Positions 1 through 11,200 of a DNA stretch of 64,000 bases are shown here, piece by piece. Source of the stretch: Zoroaster sp. YZ-2022 (taxonomy: Eukaryota > Echinodermata > Asteroidea > Forcipulatida > Zoroasteridae); the NCBI GenBank assembly GCA_029582265.1, contig CM055830.1:32405172-32469171 (forward strand), given 5' to 3'. Under the pieces are notes generated by a model. That model saw nothing but the letters and a program-made list of their open reading frames with translations, was not told the origin of the DNA and made no database searches. The position numbers were made by a program, and so were the translations under genes. Numbering within the stretch: the stretch's first letter is position 1; each line of letters starts with the position of its first letter.

Positions 1-1320
1 CCACGGAACGTCTGTGGGGCCGTGGAGCACCGGGTCAAATCCGGCCGTGGACATGTGCACAACTCCGCTGTTCAGCAAAGCGTATAGACAGAACAATAAG
101 CGGGCAAGCTAAACCGGGCATACCCTATTCATAATTGAAAGGCCGGTGTTCAGAAAGCTCATGAAAAGGCTGTAGTCAGAATGCTCTCGAAAGCCCAATC
201 TATTATATAACACTCCATTTCAAGAAGAATATGGTTCACCAAACTATCAGCCTTCTTGAAAATTTCAATTCAAGGCGAATTCTCAGCAAATACAGCTGGA
301 AAATCAATTTAATTCACCGGCCGCGGCTATAGCCGTCAACCGTACGCAAGGGGTTAATGTTTATTTATTTTGGGGGGGGGGGGGGGGTAAGAATATGGAA
401 GAACACATTGTTAGGTTAATGTTAGCAAAGAAAGAAAACTCCAAAACTATTTATGAATTGAATTTTTAGATAAATATGACATTACATATATTGCAGAAAT
501 CTAGGAAAACCAATATATACAAATATTGAGTTATATGTAGGCCCTATGTATTAACATAAGTGCTTTACCATACACTTGTGTGCATTGTCATCGTCATCGT
601 GTGAATGTTAAAAACTGTATTTTACCTTACTAATTAGTTAATTACAGCAACTCGTAATGTAAATATTCAATGTGATAATTTTAATAAAAAGTGCAAAATT
701 GAAAAAATGTGCAGAAAACGGAAGTATTTTGGGTTTATTCATTACAGATGATGGCATGTCATACTTAAGTAGATAACTGGTAATGTTGGAAAAATTGCTT
801 CTACGAGTATGCTACTTTCATTGAGTATTTTTTCATGAGTAGGAGAACAGAAAATGTACTCGAGTACAAGTACGAGCAATTGGTAACTTGACCAACTTTG
901 CATCAAGTTTACAGATACTTATATACCAATATTAAACCCTACCTTTAATGTATTGCTTAACCCTCCTACTTTTGGTACCTTTTTCATACAAGTTGATGCA
1001 CCATTTGAAACCATTCGCTTTTGTGGTTTTGAATGGTGAAATAACTGTGTACAGTATTGATTTCCCCAAATGGTATCACCATGTGTGTACAAAACCAATG
1101 GGCATTTTGGTAAGTGGTAAGTGGAAATTTTGAATGGTTTCAAATGGTCAAACAGTAGGAGGCTTAACATAGCATTGGTGGCAATTGGCTTACACTAAAA
1201 CTTGCTCTATGTAATAATCTAAATACTTGATTTAGCAATTTTTCCTTAAAAAATACTTGAAACTATCTGTTAATATTACTGGTGTCTGGTTTGTGTGTGT
1301 GCCGATTATAAATGTTTAGA
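1..1320. other. Non-coding, AT-rich DNA with a poly-G run
   Basis: No gene is supported. A G-run of about 18 bases starts at 371. A dispersed-repeat fragment lies near 781-840 (AATGTTGGAAAAATTGCTTC, related to 53560-53935). The short frames at 919-1170 have no coding character. Confidence 0.5.
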
Positions 1321-1323
1321 TTT

Positions 1324-1693
1324 AGGGAGGACGGCCAAAGTCATGGTACAGCCAAGCCCAGGCTACCCGGCCTCCTAATCTGTCTTTTGTGAGTCCTATC
1401 ATCCTGTAACAGTACAGTACCTGCCAATCAACATAACCTGGGCTTCTGGAGGGCCTAGCCCAGCCAAGTAGAGCTCATTATAATGGCTGCAGTCGTTAGA
1501 CAAAAGACAGCTGAGGTGTCAGTCAAGTCTGTGTTAGCAGTAAGAGCAATTTGAGATCTATTCAATCTATTCATTAGTAAAGGGTCTTTTGTGCTCAGCT
1601 TGGGGATATATAGGTCCATAGGCCCAGGCAAAGCCTGGGCCTGGCTGGGCTTCTCAAAGGCTTGGCTGTACCATGACTTTGGCTCTCCTCCCT
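1324..1693. mobile_element. Foldback (MITE-like) element
   Basis: Arms of about 33 bp at 1324-1356 and 1661-1693 are inverted copies (AGGGAGGACGGCCAAAGTCA and its complement). The right arm abuts the next MITE. The interior has no coding frame. Confidence 0.75.
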
Positions 1694-1909
1694 TAAAAGA
1701 ACAATATCGTCACGATCAACAGGGTATGGAATTAAAGTGCTAGTTTTAGATAAACTCAGTGACTGAAAATAATACCCACATGATAAGGTCATATTACTGT
1801 TGCTGCTGCTGCTGCATAAATGAGCCAGTAATTTTCAGTCATCTTAAATTAGGACACCGATTCCATGCCCTGTTGAAAGTCTGCTCTGATCGTGACGATG
1901 TCCCTTTAA
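1693..1909. mobile_element. MITE, TTAAA(G)GGACAATATCGTCACG family, copy 1
   Basis: Terminal inverted repeats: AACAATATCGTCACGATCA at the left, TGATCGTGACGATGTCCC at the right. The interior shares GGCATGGAAT, a (TGC)n run, and ATAAATGAGCCAGTAATTTT with the other copies in this window. It retains the uninterrupted TTAA at about 1844 where another copy carries an insertion. Confidence 0.8.
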
Positions 1910-1958
1910 CACCATGGCTAAATTTCAGTATTTTGGCTACATGAATAAGGTAATTCAA

Positions 1959-1964
1959 TTTAAT
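1959..1964 (-). terminator. Candidate polyadenylation signal (ATTAAA)
   Basis: ATTAAA on the minus strand lies about 48 nt past the stop of the HYR/FAMeT gene. It is the nearest consensus-like hexamer. The 3' UTR would then be very short and end just before a MITE (1693-1909). Confidence 0.4.
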
Positions 1965-2011
1965 GGGGAGACTTGTTATCAAAGAGTAAGGACCAGCCTC
2001 ACTCTATGCTA

Positions 2012-2298
2012 TCACCGACCAATCACTTTATGTACTTCATAATTACATAGATATCCTATCCAATCAGCTCTTTGATAGGATGCAATTCCGATAATTTGAA
2101 TATCCAGAGGTGTGGATGGATCCTGCCATTCCATGAATGGATCCTCACTCCCTCTGCCGACTCGGATGAGTCCATTATTGCTGTAGGTGATCCAGAATCG
2201 ATGGAACTCAGAGGGGCTGAGGATGTTGGGCGTACGTATGGTGATGTAGCGAGGTTTGCACATTATTCCACACGTGATGAAGGATTTTCTGCCAATTC
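2012..2298 (-). CDS. FAMeT-like domain, second half, and C-terminus
   Basis: This last exon gives residues about 1181-1275 and the TGA stop at 2012-2014. It opens GIGRKSFITCG, completing the YEI-IG-N-KS motif begun in the previous exon. It then has the hallmark FAMeT strand block HRFWITYSNNGLIRVGRG, followed by PFMEWQDP and IQIIGIAS. The protein ends about 20 residues after the domain with no second membrane segment, which leaves the FAMeT head free outside the cell. Acceptor TATATGCAG. Confidence 0.88.
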
Positions 2299-5200
2299 CT
2301 GCATATAAACACAAAACAATTTATATGACGTTCAAGATATGCAAGTAGATAGCTAAAACAGGAGGGGCAGATATAGCCTACTCAAGAGTTTCAACGTGGC
2401 AAAGTTGGCAAATAATTTCTGTAAAAAAGCCTGTAAAAAAAACAATCTCCATAACAACAAAATCTTGGTCTATTGGAAATGTTTTTTCCCCCTAGACTTT
2501 CATATGTTCAGAAGATACATCAGCACAGGTGAAAAATGTACAATTTTTACACGGTCATTGTGTGAAATTGTTCACCTCTTGCATGAATTTTTTGGTATCT
2601 GCGCGCGTCGCCTCAGACCCATACATCAAAGCGGTATTAAAGTTTGCCCGATTTGTGTGGCCTCTCTCAGCCACCGTACTTCGTGTATGGGAAGTTTGAT
2701 CTGGTTCCAATAACCGCGTACATAGTGTTAGCCAGAGGGGTGTCTGGGTGTCTTTTGGACACCCTATTTCATCTGTCATTTACATGTAAATGTATTGTAA
2801 GTCAACAATTTGGACACTCTGTTTTGAAATTTCCAGCAAATATGGACACCCTATTTCTAAATCCTGGCTAACACCTTGACCGCGTATACATGTATCATGT
2901 ATTTCACTGGTTGGCCAAAAAACAAAAAAAAAGATTACCCCCTCCCCCCAAAAAAAATACATGTCAGCACATCGATTTTGAAGCTGACCTATGACCAGAA
3001 ACTGGAGACTTTTTTGTTTGGCCTATGCGTAACAATTGAGCAGTGTCATTTCTATTTTACTCACCAATTTCATAGACAGTGGAGCTATCCTCATCGCTTG
3101 CCAGAGCAATGTACACATTACCAGCTGACCGGATAGCAAAATCAAAGCGGATGTTACCGTCTTCTGTCTGCTTGACCACAGGGAAGGAGAACTTGTAGCG
3201 GTAGGCATTTTTCATTCCCGGGGTTGACATTGACAAGTTACACCTCGCTGCTTCAAACAAAGAGGGGAACATTGTTATTGGTGTTTCTTTGGGTTCATGA
3301 TGACAGAGGTTGATTCAGGGTAGCCACACTGACAAAAATAGGAGGGTGGGGCCGTCGAAAGTCGATGTTAAATTTTCATGCATGGAGATCAAACGAGGGC
3401 AGGGGGTGCATGCCCCCTTTTGTCAGCCTAGGTCTAGCTCTATTCTAGGGCCAATACACTGGACATCCCTCCATACATCCTTGGCCCTAGCCCCACACAC
3501 GTACAAAAAAAATTTGCGATTTGTAACTTTTGATCTGCTACTTACAACACCGTAAAACTCAGTGATGAGGTACTCTTCCAAGCAGATAACTTTGCCATTA
3601 AATCCAATATTGTAGGATCATTCGCTTTTATGAAATTTTTGAAGACTAAAGAGTTTCATTGTGCCGTAAGTAGCAGATCAAAAGTTTAAAAATTTGCCAC
3701 TTTTGTACATTGGGGCTATGGCCAAGGATACTGTGTATTGGCCCTAGAATGGGGCTACCTTGCGTCCACTGATGACTCGGCCACTTTTTTTCATTTGTGC
3801 TACAGATCTTCACATTTTGACAAAACAATCAGTCATTTAGAAACAACCAACCTCATACACAACAAATGATACACAGATTGTGGATGGAATTAAGGTCTTG
3901 ATGAAATTGGCACAGAGAACATATATGCCACCATTCCTCTATCGCTAACGAAAAGCACACATCAACAACATTGAATGGCATTGGTCAGAAAATTGAGGAA
4001 CACATCACATAGTGAGAGCTCTCAGTGGCATAACTCAGAAGTATAACTATAACAAAATCCCATGGCACCTTATAGACCTATTCCTCCACCACTGAGTGCT
4101 CTATGTACATGTATGTATCTGGGAAGTGCACTTATGCTGTATTCCTATCATGTTGTGCTTCTTGTATTCATGACTTTGTTTGCATATAACGATTGGGCAA
4201 TATCCTTCTCACTATGAACAACTTTACCCTGAAAATGCCCTGAAAATTTGTTTTACTGTGAAATAAATAGTTCTCAAAGCAATTTCATGATGACACAACA
4301 CCGTGAAAACGCCATGAAATACTCTTGGAATTTCTTCGCAGTGAAAAAACACCGTGAAAACAACATGAACTTGTTGTGGCAGTTTCGGGGCAGCTCATTA
4401 ATTCTCAAGATCGCCGTGAATTCGCCCTGAAATCACAGTGAACATTATTGCCAATATCTGAGAGGAAGAGACACCATGAAATTGCCGTGAAATTGTGGCA
4501 AACTATTATTTCACGGCAAAACGGATTTTCAGGGCATTTTCAGGGTAAAGTTATTCATGGTGTCTATTAGCTGTCAATTAATTCAGGTTGGCTTAAATTG
4601 TAACTTCCCAGTTCTCAGGGCACTTTAAATAGGAAATACACGGTAATAAACTCTCACTCGGAGGGGAGGGGGAGATATGTTGGTTGTCCAAATATACATG
4701 CTTGACAACTACATAAAAATAAAATAATTTAAAAAGCAGCGAAGTAAAATATCCCAAAAAGAACAATAATAGCGAATAGACTAACCCGTCGACCAGTTCA
4801 CTGGGCGCCACCATAACTGCGGTGGTACCTACATTCTGCATCAAGCGTTCATTTCCTGTGCAGTCCAGTGCTTCTTTAAACAATCTGTGCACTCTATTTA
4901 ACGAAATGCTAGTGTACTGCGTATTTGTGAATACATGTGATGCACAAGTGTAGTGAGGTACCACCGCGGAAAACAGTGGTTGCTGGATAGTCTATAGGAG
5001 TAAGTTCGATCTAAACCAATCCACAACAATTTTTTTTTTATCATGACCAATGCCATTGTAATTCAGCCGCACAACAAATCACTGATAAGCATTTGGACAA
5101 TTATTTCACGAAATACATGGGACAAGTTGGACAACCACACCCACAACTGACAAAGTCACGATAAAGCACCGCCCACATTGAGCAATATTGACCAATGAAA

Positions 5201-8200
5201 AACTAGGTTGAGCCTAGTTTGTACTTTAAACAAAAACAAAAGCGTAGCGTATACCAAATGCTGATGTGAACAGTTGAATATTTGGTCATTTTACACAACA
5301 TAACTACACAGGGGACACGACCACACTACAGCAATTGACAAATCCCCAATTAAGCTCTGCCCAATTCAAGCAATATTCAACCAACGAAAACAGGGTTAAG
5401 CACAGTTTTGTACTTCAGGAAATCACAGAAGCAGAGCAAATTCCAATTTGTGACATCAACAGTTGACTCTCTGTACAAAATGCGTGTAAGTTTGAACACA
5501 GCACAATAAGCCCGCCCGCACTAAACCAAAACTTTTGTGAAAATTCCTTGCACATGCACAAAAAGTCGTAGTGATGTCAAAAATTGAAATTTCTGGAAAT
5601 GACTTGTAGAAGTTGAAGACATTCCAATTTGGTCGAATCTTTTGCCCAAAACATTACGTACATCTTTTCTAGATCACTTTAATAAATGGACAAATTATTA
5701 CCTTGTAGTGGAAACATAGTCTGTACTGGGTATGGGTGAAAAGGAACATCTTAAATTATTAGTCTTTATAAAAAGGACATCTAGCAGTGAGTTTTATAAT
5801 ACGAGCCATATATAATGACAGTTGTGACTAGCAAAACATTTTGACTACCGGTACCTGTTTATACCTGTTTATACCTGTTTATACCTGTTTATACCTGTTT
5901 ATACCTGTTTATACCTGTTTACAGGTTAGGCCAAAAAAAAGGTCTCTGGTTTCTGGTCCCCACATGGTCGGCATGTTTAGTTTTCTTTCTTTTTTTACGA
6001 GAAACGATGTCCAATTTCAGCCAAAATTGCTGGATTGATTGGAGTTCTGCCACGCTGTGTTTTAAATGACTTTTTCACATTAGGGGTATGAACGTTTGCC
6101 TGATTTCTGCGGCCTCTCTTACCCACCATACTTTGTGTATGGGAAATTTGGTCTGGTTCCAATAACCATGTATACAAAAAAAATATTATAAATGAAAAAA
6201 CCTAGGCCCAGAAACCGAAGACTTTTTATGATTATTACCTTCAAAATGTTATCATACATTATTATTCTTTTATAAAAGGGAAGGTGCAACATACCACATT
6301 ATCAAGTTATGATCTTCAAGGGAAGATACAACATTAATATTTGGGAATGTAAGTACATTTCAATCCTCTAGTTTTCAAGAAATTTACCATAAAACTTTAT
6401 TGTGAAAATTTATCACAACAAGGGCTCATGTTTTTGAGAAAATAATAATAATATAATAATAATTTAGACTTATATAGCGCACGTATCCACCAAACTGGTG
6501 CTCAAGGCGCATATTACCCCTGCTCATCAGGCTCATAAATCATTCCTGAAACCATCTCTGCTCCCTGGGAGTATACAGCTCAATTGCTGCCATTACAGCG
6601 CATATAGGGCTAATCAAATACAACAACCAACTCTGCCCTCACAGGTACCCATTTACCCCTGGGTGGAGAGAAGCAATTATGGTAAAGTGTCTTGCTCAAG
6701 GACATAAGCACCACGGTCGCGGTCGGGATTCAAACCCACATTCTGACGACACAGCCATCAGAACACAAATCCGATGCACTAAACCGCTCGACCATGGCAC
6801 TCCATAATAACAAAAAAGTGTTACATGTTGTTCATGTTATTCATGTTTTACAAAAAAGTTGTTGAACGGAAACGTTCGGTAAATTTGACATAACAATATT
6901 TGTGTTTCCTCTCAGAATGAAAGCAATTCAGACGAACAAATTCCTCAGGACATTTGATACACCAAGTAAGGTTTCACATTTACACCAAGTAAGGATTTAG
7001 ATAATAAATAGAGAATTAGCTTTTGCAAACTGCTTACCAACCTGTAGTATAAATGCAAAATAATTGTTATTGGCCTGACGTTCCAAACCTATAGCAGGTT
7101 CTTTCTCTGCTATGTTGTACCTTCCCATTAAGTTAAAGGGAATTACAAATTATGACAAAACTTTAGTGAAGTGGGGGGGGGGGGGGGGGACAACAGTTGT
7201 TAGACACATAATTACCTTCTACTATGACAGTAAACTGACATACTGTAGACAGTCCCACCGAGTCTACGGCAATGTACGTCACATTGGTTTCACCCACTGG
7301 AAAGTCATGACTCTGGTTCCAGTTGGACACCAATCTGACCAGATCTCCATTATCGCTGGCAATGGGCATCGTCCACGAGGCTCGACCGGTAGATGACCTT
7401 GGGTCAATGGATACGGTGATGTCGCCTGGGCAATCTCTAATCGCTGGTGGGGTACCATCTACAGAAAAATGAAAAAATACAAAATCAGAGGTGACCGCAC
7501 ATAGAGATAACAATTCTCACATATTAGACATTAGACAAGTTGTTTGGAGCGGAAAACAAAAAAAGGACTCTATCCCCTTCTCTCTCTGACCAATTTTAGA
7601 GATGGTAAATTTCAGGGAAACTCGAATTGAGAACAAAAAATGCCTTCCTCCCTTTCAGGGGCAGATCCAGGGTATCTGAAAAGCGGGCTCACTACAAATA
7701 AATAGGGGGGAAACTGCCCAAAAATTGAGGTACACTCAAAAACATATGGTAAATTTACACGCACTGCAATTAAATGAAATAAATGAATCAAATTTAACAT
7801 CTTCCAATTTGATATGTACACCGGAGCATAGAGGCTCACATTTTTGAAAAAACAACACAGAATTGATACATGACATAAAACACAATAAAGGGGGCCACTT
7901 TCCTACTGTCACGTTAGCAGTTTTTCTAATGGTTGTAATTTTTTTTTAAATATCTGAAACCACCCAAAAAGAATTTCAACATTTGAATAGACATGCATGC
8001 TTATCCTAAAGATAATTTGAGTTGATTATTACTATTATTTTTTTAATTACCCTAAAATTTCCATCAACAAATGGACAGAAAAGTGAGGTAACTTTTTCCG
8101 TCCAATTTTTATGGAAATTTGAGGGTGAAAAAATAAATAAAAAAATAAAAAAATAAAATAAATCAACTCAAATTAGTTCTAGTATAAGCCTGCATGTCCA

Positions 8201-11200
8201 TTCACATGTTGAAATACTTTTTGGTCGGTTTCAGGTGCTTAAAAATAAATAACAACCATTGGAAAAACTGCTAACGTGACGGATGCAAAGTGGCCCCCTT
8301 TATTGTGTTTTATGTCACATGTTTTTTTATGTTTTGATGTTTTACAAAAATCCTCCTGGATCCGCCAATTCCATGGTTACTCACAGTACATTTTTGAGGT
8401 ATTGGGCCCACTCTTAATGCCATAACTTCCTTACTTATATACATAACAGCAAAAGAAACGTCACCCCCTAAATTTTGATAAGTATGAGAACATGTTTAGC
8501 TATTATCTGTCCTCAGACGTCATGCATGACGAATTTTGAGGTCAACCAAATTTGCAACATTGTGTTCCTGTTACACTCCATACTCATAATATTCTTCATT
8601 AAACAAATTATATTAATTATAAAATGAAAATAATAAATATTTTTAGGGGTGACGTGTCTTTTGCTGTTATGTATATTTCACTCATCAGTTTTCTTCACAG
8701 CAACCTAACCACAGTGGACTCCATTCAAATTCTGATTCCCGGATCTTCAAAAAGCCAACTACACATTTAACTGCAGCTAACAAGGATTTCTATACTGCTG
8801 CACCCAGCATTTGGAATGAAATATCATCTGGCATCCGTCGTGCTTCTTCATTGAGTCAATTTAAAACATCTCTCAAGACTCATTTATTTTAGGCACTGTG
8901 TATTTTTAAATTGTACTTGCATCTCACTGTAAAGTGCTGTGATACAGTTTGTGTAAGAGTGCTATATAAATGCCTTCATTGTATTATATTGTGTTATGCT
9001 TTTCCTCTTATATAGCGTACATATAACAAATTTCTGAAATTAATATTTTGTGCTGAGTAAGGTCTGGGTACAATGCAACTACTGTGAACAAAAATGATGA
9101 GTGAAATATATAAGTAAGGAAATAATGGCATTAAGAGTGGGTCCAATACCTCAAAAATGTAACGTGAGTAACCATGGAATTTCCCCAAAATTAATGCCCC
9201 TTATTTCTTGAGAAGATTGATATTGTCATGAATTATAAACCAAGTCAGTGTAACATGACTGCTCTTTCATTATTTTTTAAGTAAGGCTTGTAGCTTTGCA
9301 TGGAGAAAAGGATAAGTAAAGACTGTTTGCGGTGACACCATGTAGTAAGATTTCTAGCTTTGCATGGTGAAAAGGATAAGTAAAGACTGTTTGTGGTGAC
9401 ACCATGTAGTAAGATTTGTAGTTTTACTTGGTGAAAAGGATAAGTAAAGACCGTTTGTTGTGACACCATGTAGTAAGACTTGTAGATTTGCATGGTGAAA
9501 AGGATAAGTAAAGACCGTTTGCGGTGACACCATGTAGTAAGATTTGTAGCTTTGCATGGTGAAAAGGATAAGTAAAGACTGTTTGCGGTGACACCATGTA
9601 GTAAGATTTGTAGCTTTGCATGGTGAAAAGGATAAGTAAAGACCGTTTGCAGTGACACCATCTAAAAATGCTCGTTTGAGGAGTATATAGTTCTGAAAAG
9701 AACCAGTTGGTTACAACTCTGTTATTACCTCCGCCGACGTAAGTCGGACGGAGGTAATGTAATCACCCCTATGTGTGTGTGTTTGTGTGTGTGTGTAGTT
9801 CTGTACAAGATATCTCAAAACGTTCTCCACAGATTCAGATAAAATTTGCTGAATATGTTGAGTTTGCTACACGGACCAATCGATTAGATTTTGATGAAGA
9901 TCCGATTTCAGGAAAGTGTATTTTTAGGACCATAGCTAACGTTTCTAACATTAACATTATCGCAGATCAGTGAGCTTATAAGTAGAACCGATAGGGGGCG
10001 CACTAATGACCTATGTACAGATTAGATGTATGGCTGTCACGTCGGAGACCCTGGTTCAAATCTTAGGGTAATTGATGACTTCTAGGAATTGTTTTTTCTC
10101 TGAAAAAGCTCTACTTGGCGGAGGTTTGCGCTCTAAGAGTGCTGTGGTCGAGCGGTTTAGTGCATCGGATTTGTGTTCTGATGGCCGAGTCATTAGAATG
10201 TGGGTTCGAATCCCAACCGTGACCATGGTACTTGTGTCCTTGAGCAAGACACTTCACCATAATTGCTTCTCTCCACCCAGGGGTAAATGGGTACATGTGA
10301 GGGCAGAGTTGGTTGTTGTGTTTGATTAGCCCCATATGCCCCGAAATGGCAGCAATTGAGCTGTATACTCCCAGGGAGCTGAGATGGTTTCAGGAATGAT
10401 TTATGCACCTGATGAGCAGGGGTAATAATATAATGCGCCTTGAGCACCAGTTTGGTGGATACGTGTGCTATATAAGTTCACATTATTATTATTATTATTA
10501 TAAGCAATTGAGTTTTCACACATTCCACACTAGTTATTTTGGGGATGAACTACATGGCTCTCCATGGTACTTGTGTCCTTGAGCAAGACACTTCACCATA
10601 ATTGCTTCTCTCCACCCAGGGGTAAATGGGTACATGTGAGGGCAGAGTTGGTTGTTGTGTTTGATTAGCCCCATATGCCCCGAAATGGCAGCAATTGAGC
10701 TGTATACTCCCAGGGAGCTGAGATGGTTTCAGGAATGATTTATGCACCTGATGAGCAGGGGTAATAATATAATGCGCCTTGAGCACCAGTTTGGTGGATA
10801 CGTGTGCTATATAAGTTCACATTATTATTATTATTATTATAAGCAATTGAGTTTTCACACATTCCACACTAGTTATTTTGGGGATGAACTACATGGCTCT
10901 CTTTGGGGAATGTAATCCCTTGATTTCCCTTTAAAGGGACAGTATATCATTACGATCAACAAGGCATGGAATTGAAGTGCTCGTTTTAGATTAATCAGTG
11001 ACCAAAAATAACACGATAAGGTTATTACCTTTGCTGCTGCATAAATGAGCCAGTAATTTTCTGTCACTGTGTTCATCTTAACCAGTTCGCGTCGGAGGCC
11101 GTGTATACACGCACATTTTTGTTATTATTATTATTATTATTATTATTTTCTAGTTTTTTAATTAACCAATTTCTGTACCTTACCTTTTACTGTAACATAG

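Larger units (their letters stand above)
8367..9181. mobile_element. Foldback element interrupted by a second element
   Basis: Outer arms 8367-8440 and 9106-9181 are inverted copies (CATGGTTACTCACAGTACAT and its complement). The inner part of the left arm (8437-8474) pairs with 8641-8674. The right arm is split by the insertion described at 8675-9107. Confidence 0.8.

Noticed and set aside
4593..4964. 123-codon minus-strand frame with a Phe/Leu-rich stretch
   Set aside because: It lies between a foldback and repeat remnants in an intron. The hydrophobic part is translation of a T-rich tract.
5841..6038. Frame with repeated LFIPVYTCLY
   Set aside because: It is a translation of the 10-bp tandem repeat.
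9245..9661. Long minus-strand frames with a repeated HGVT-NSLYLSFSPCKA peptide
   Set aside because: They are read-through of the 64-bp tandem repeat in different frames. The unit is part of a transposon tail, not a repeat protein.
10137..10212. Possible functional tRNA gene
   Set aside because: The A and B boxes belong to the SINE head. The cloverleaf is degenerate and the sequence runs directly into the SINE body.
10193..10786. Minus-strand frames beginning MLKAHYIITPAHQVHKSFLK
   Set aside because: The same peptide appears wherever the SINE body occurs (6498, 10193, 10550, 13729, 52819). It is antisense SINE sequence.
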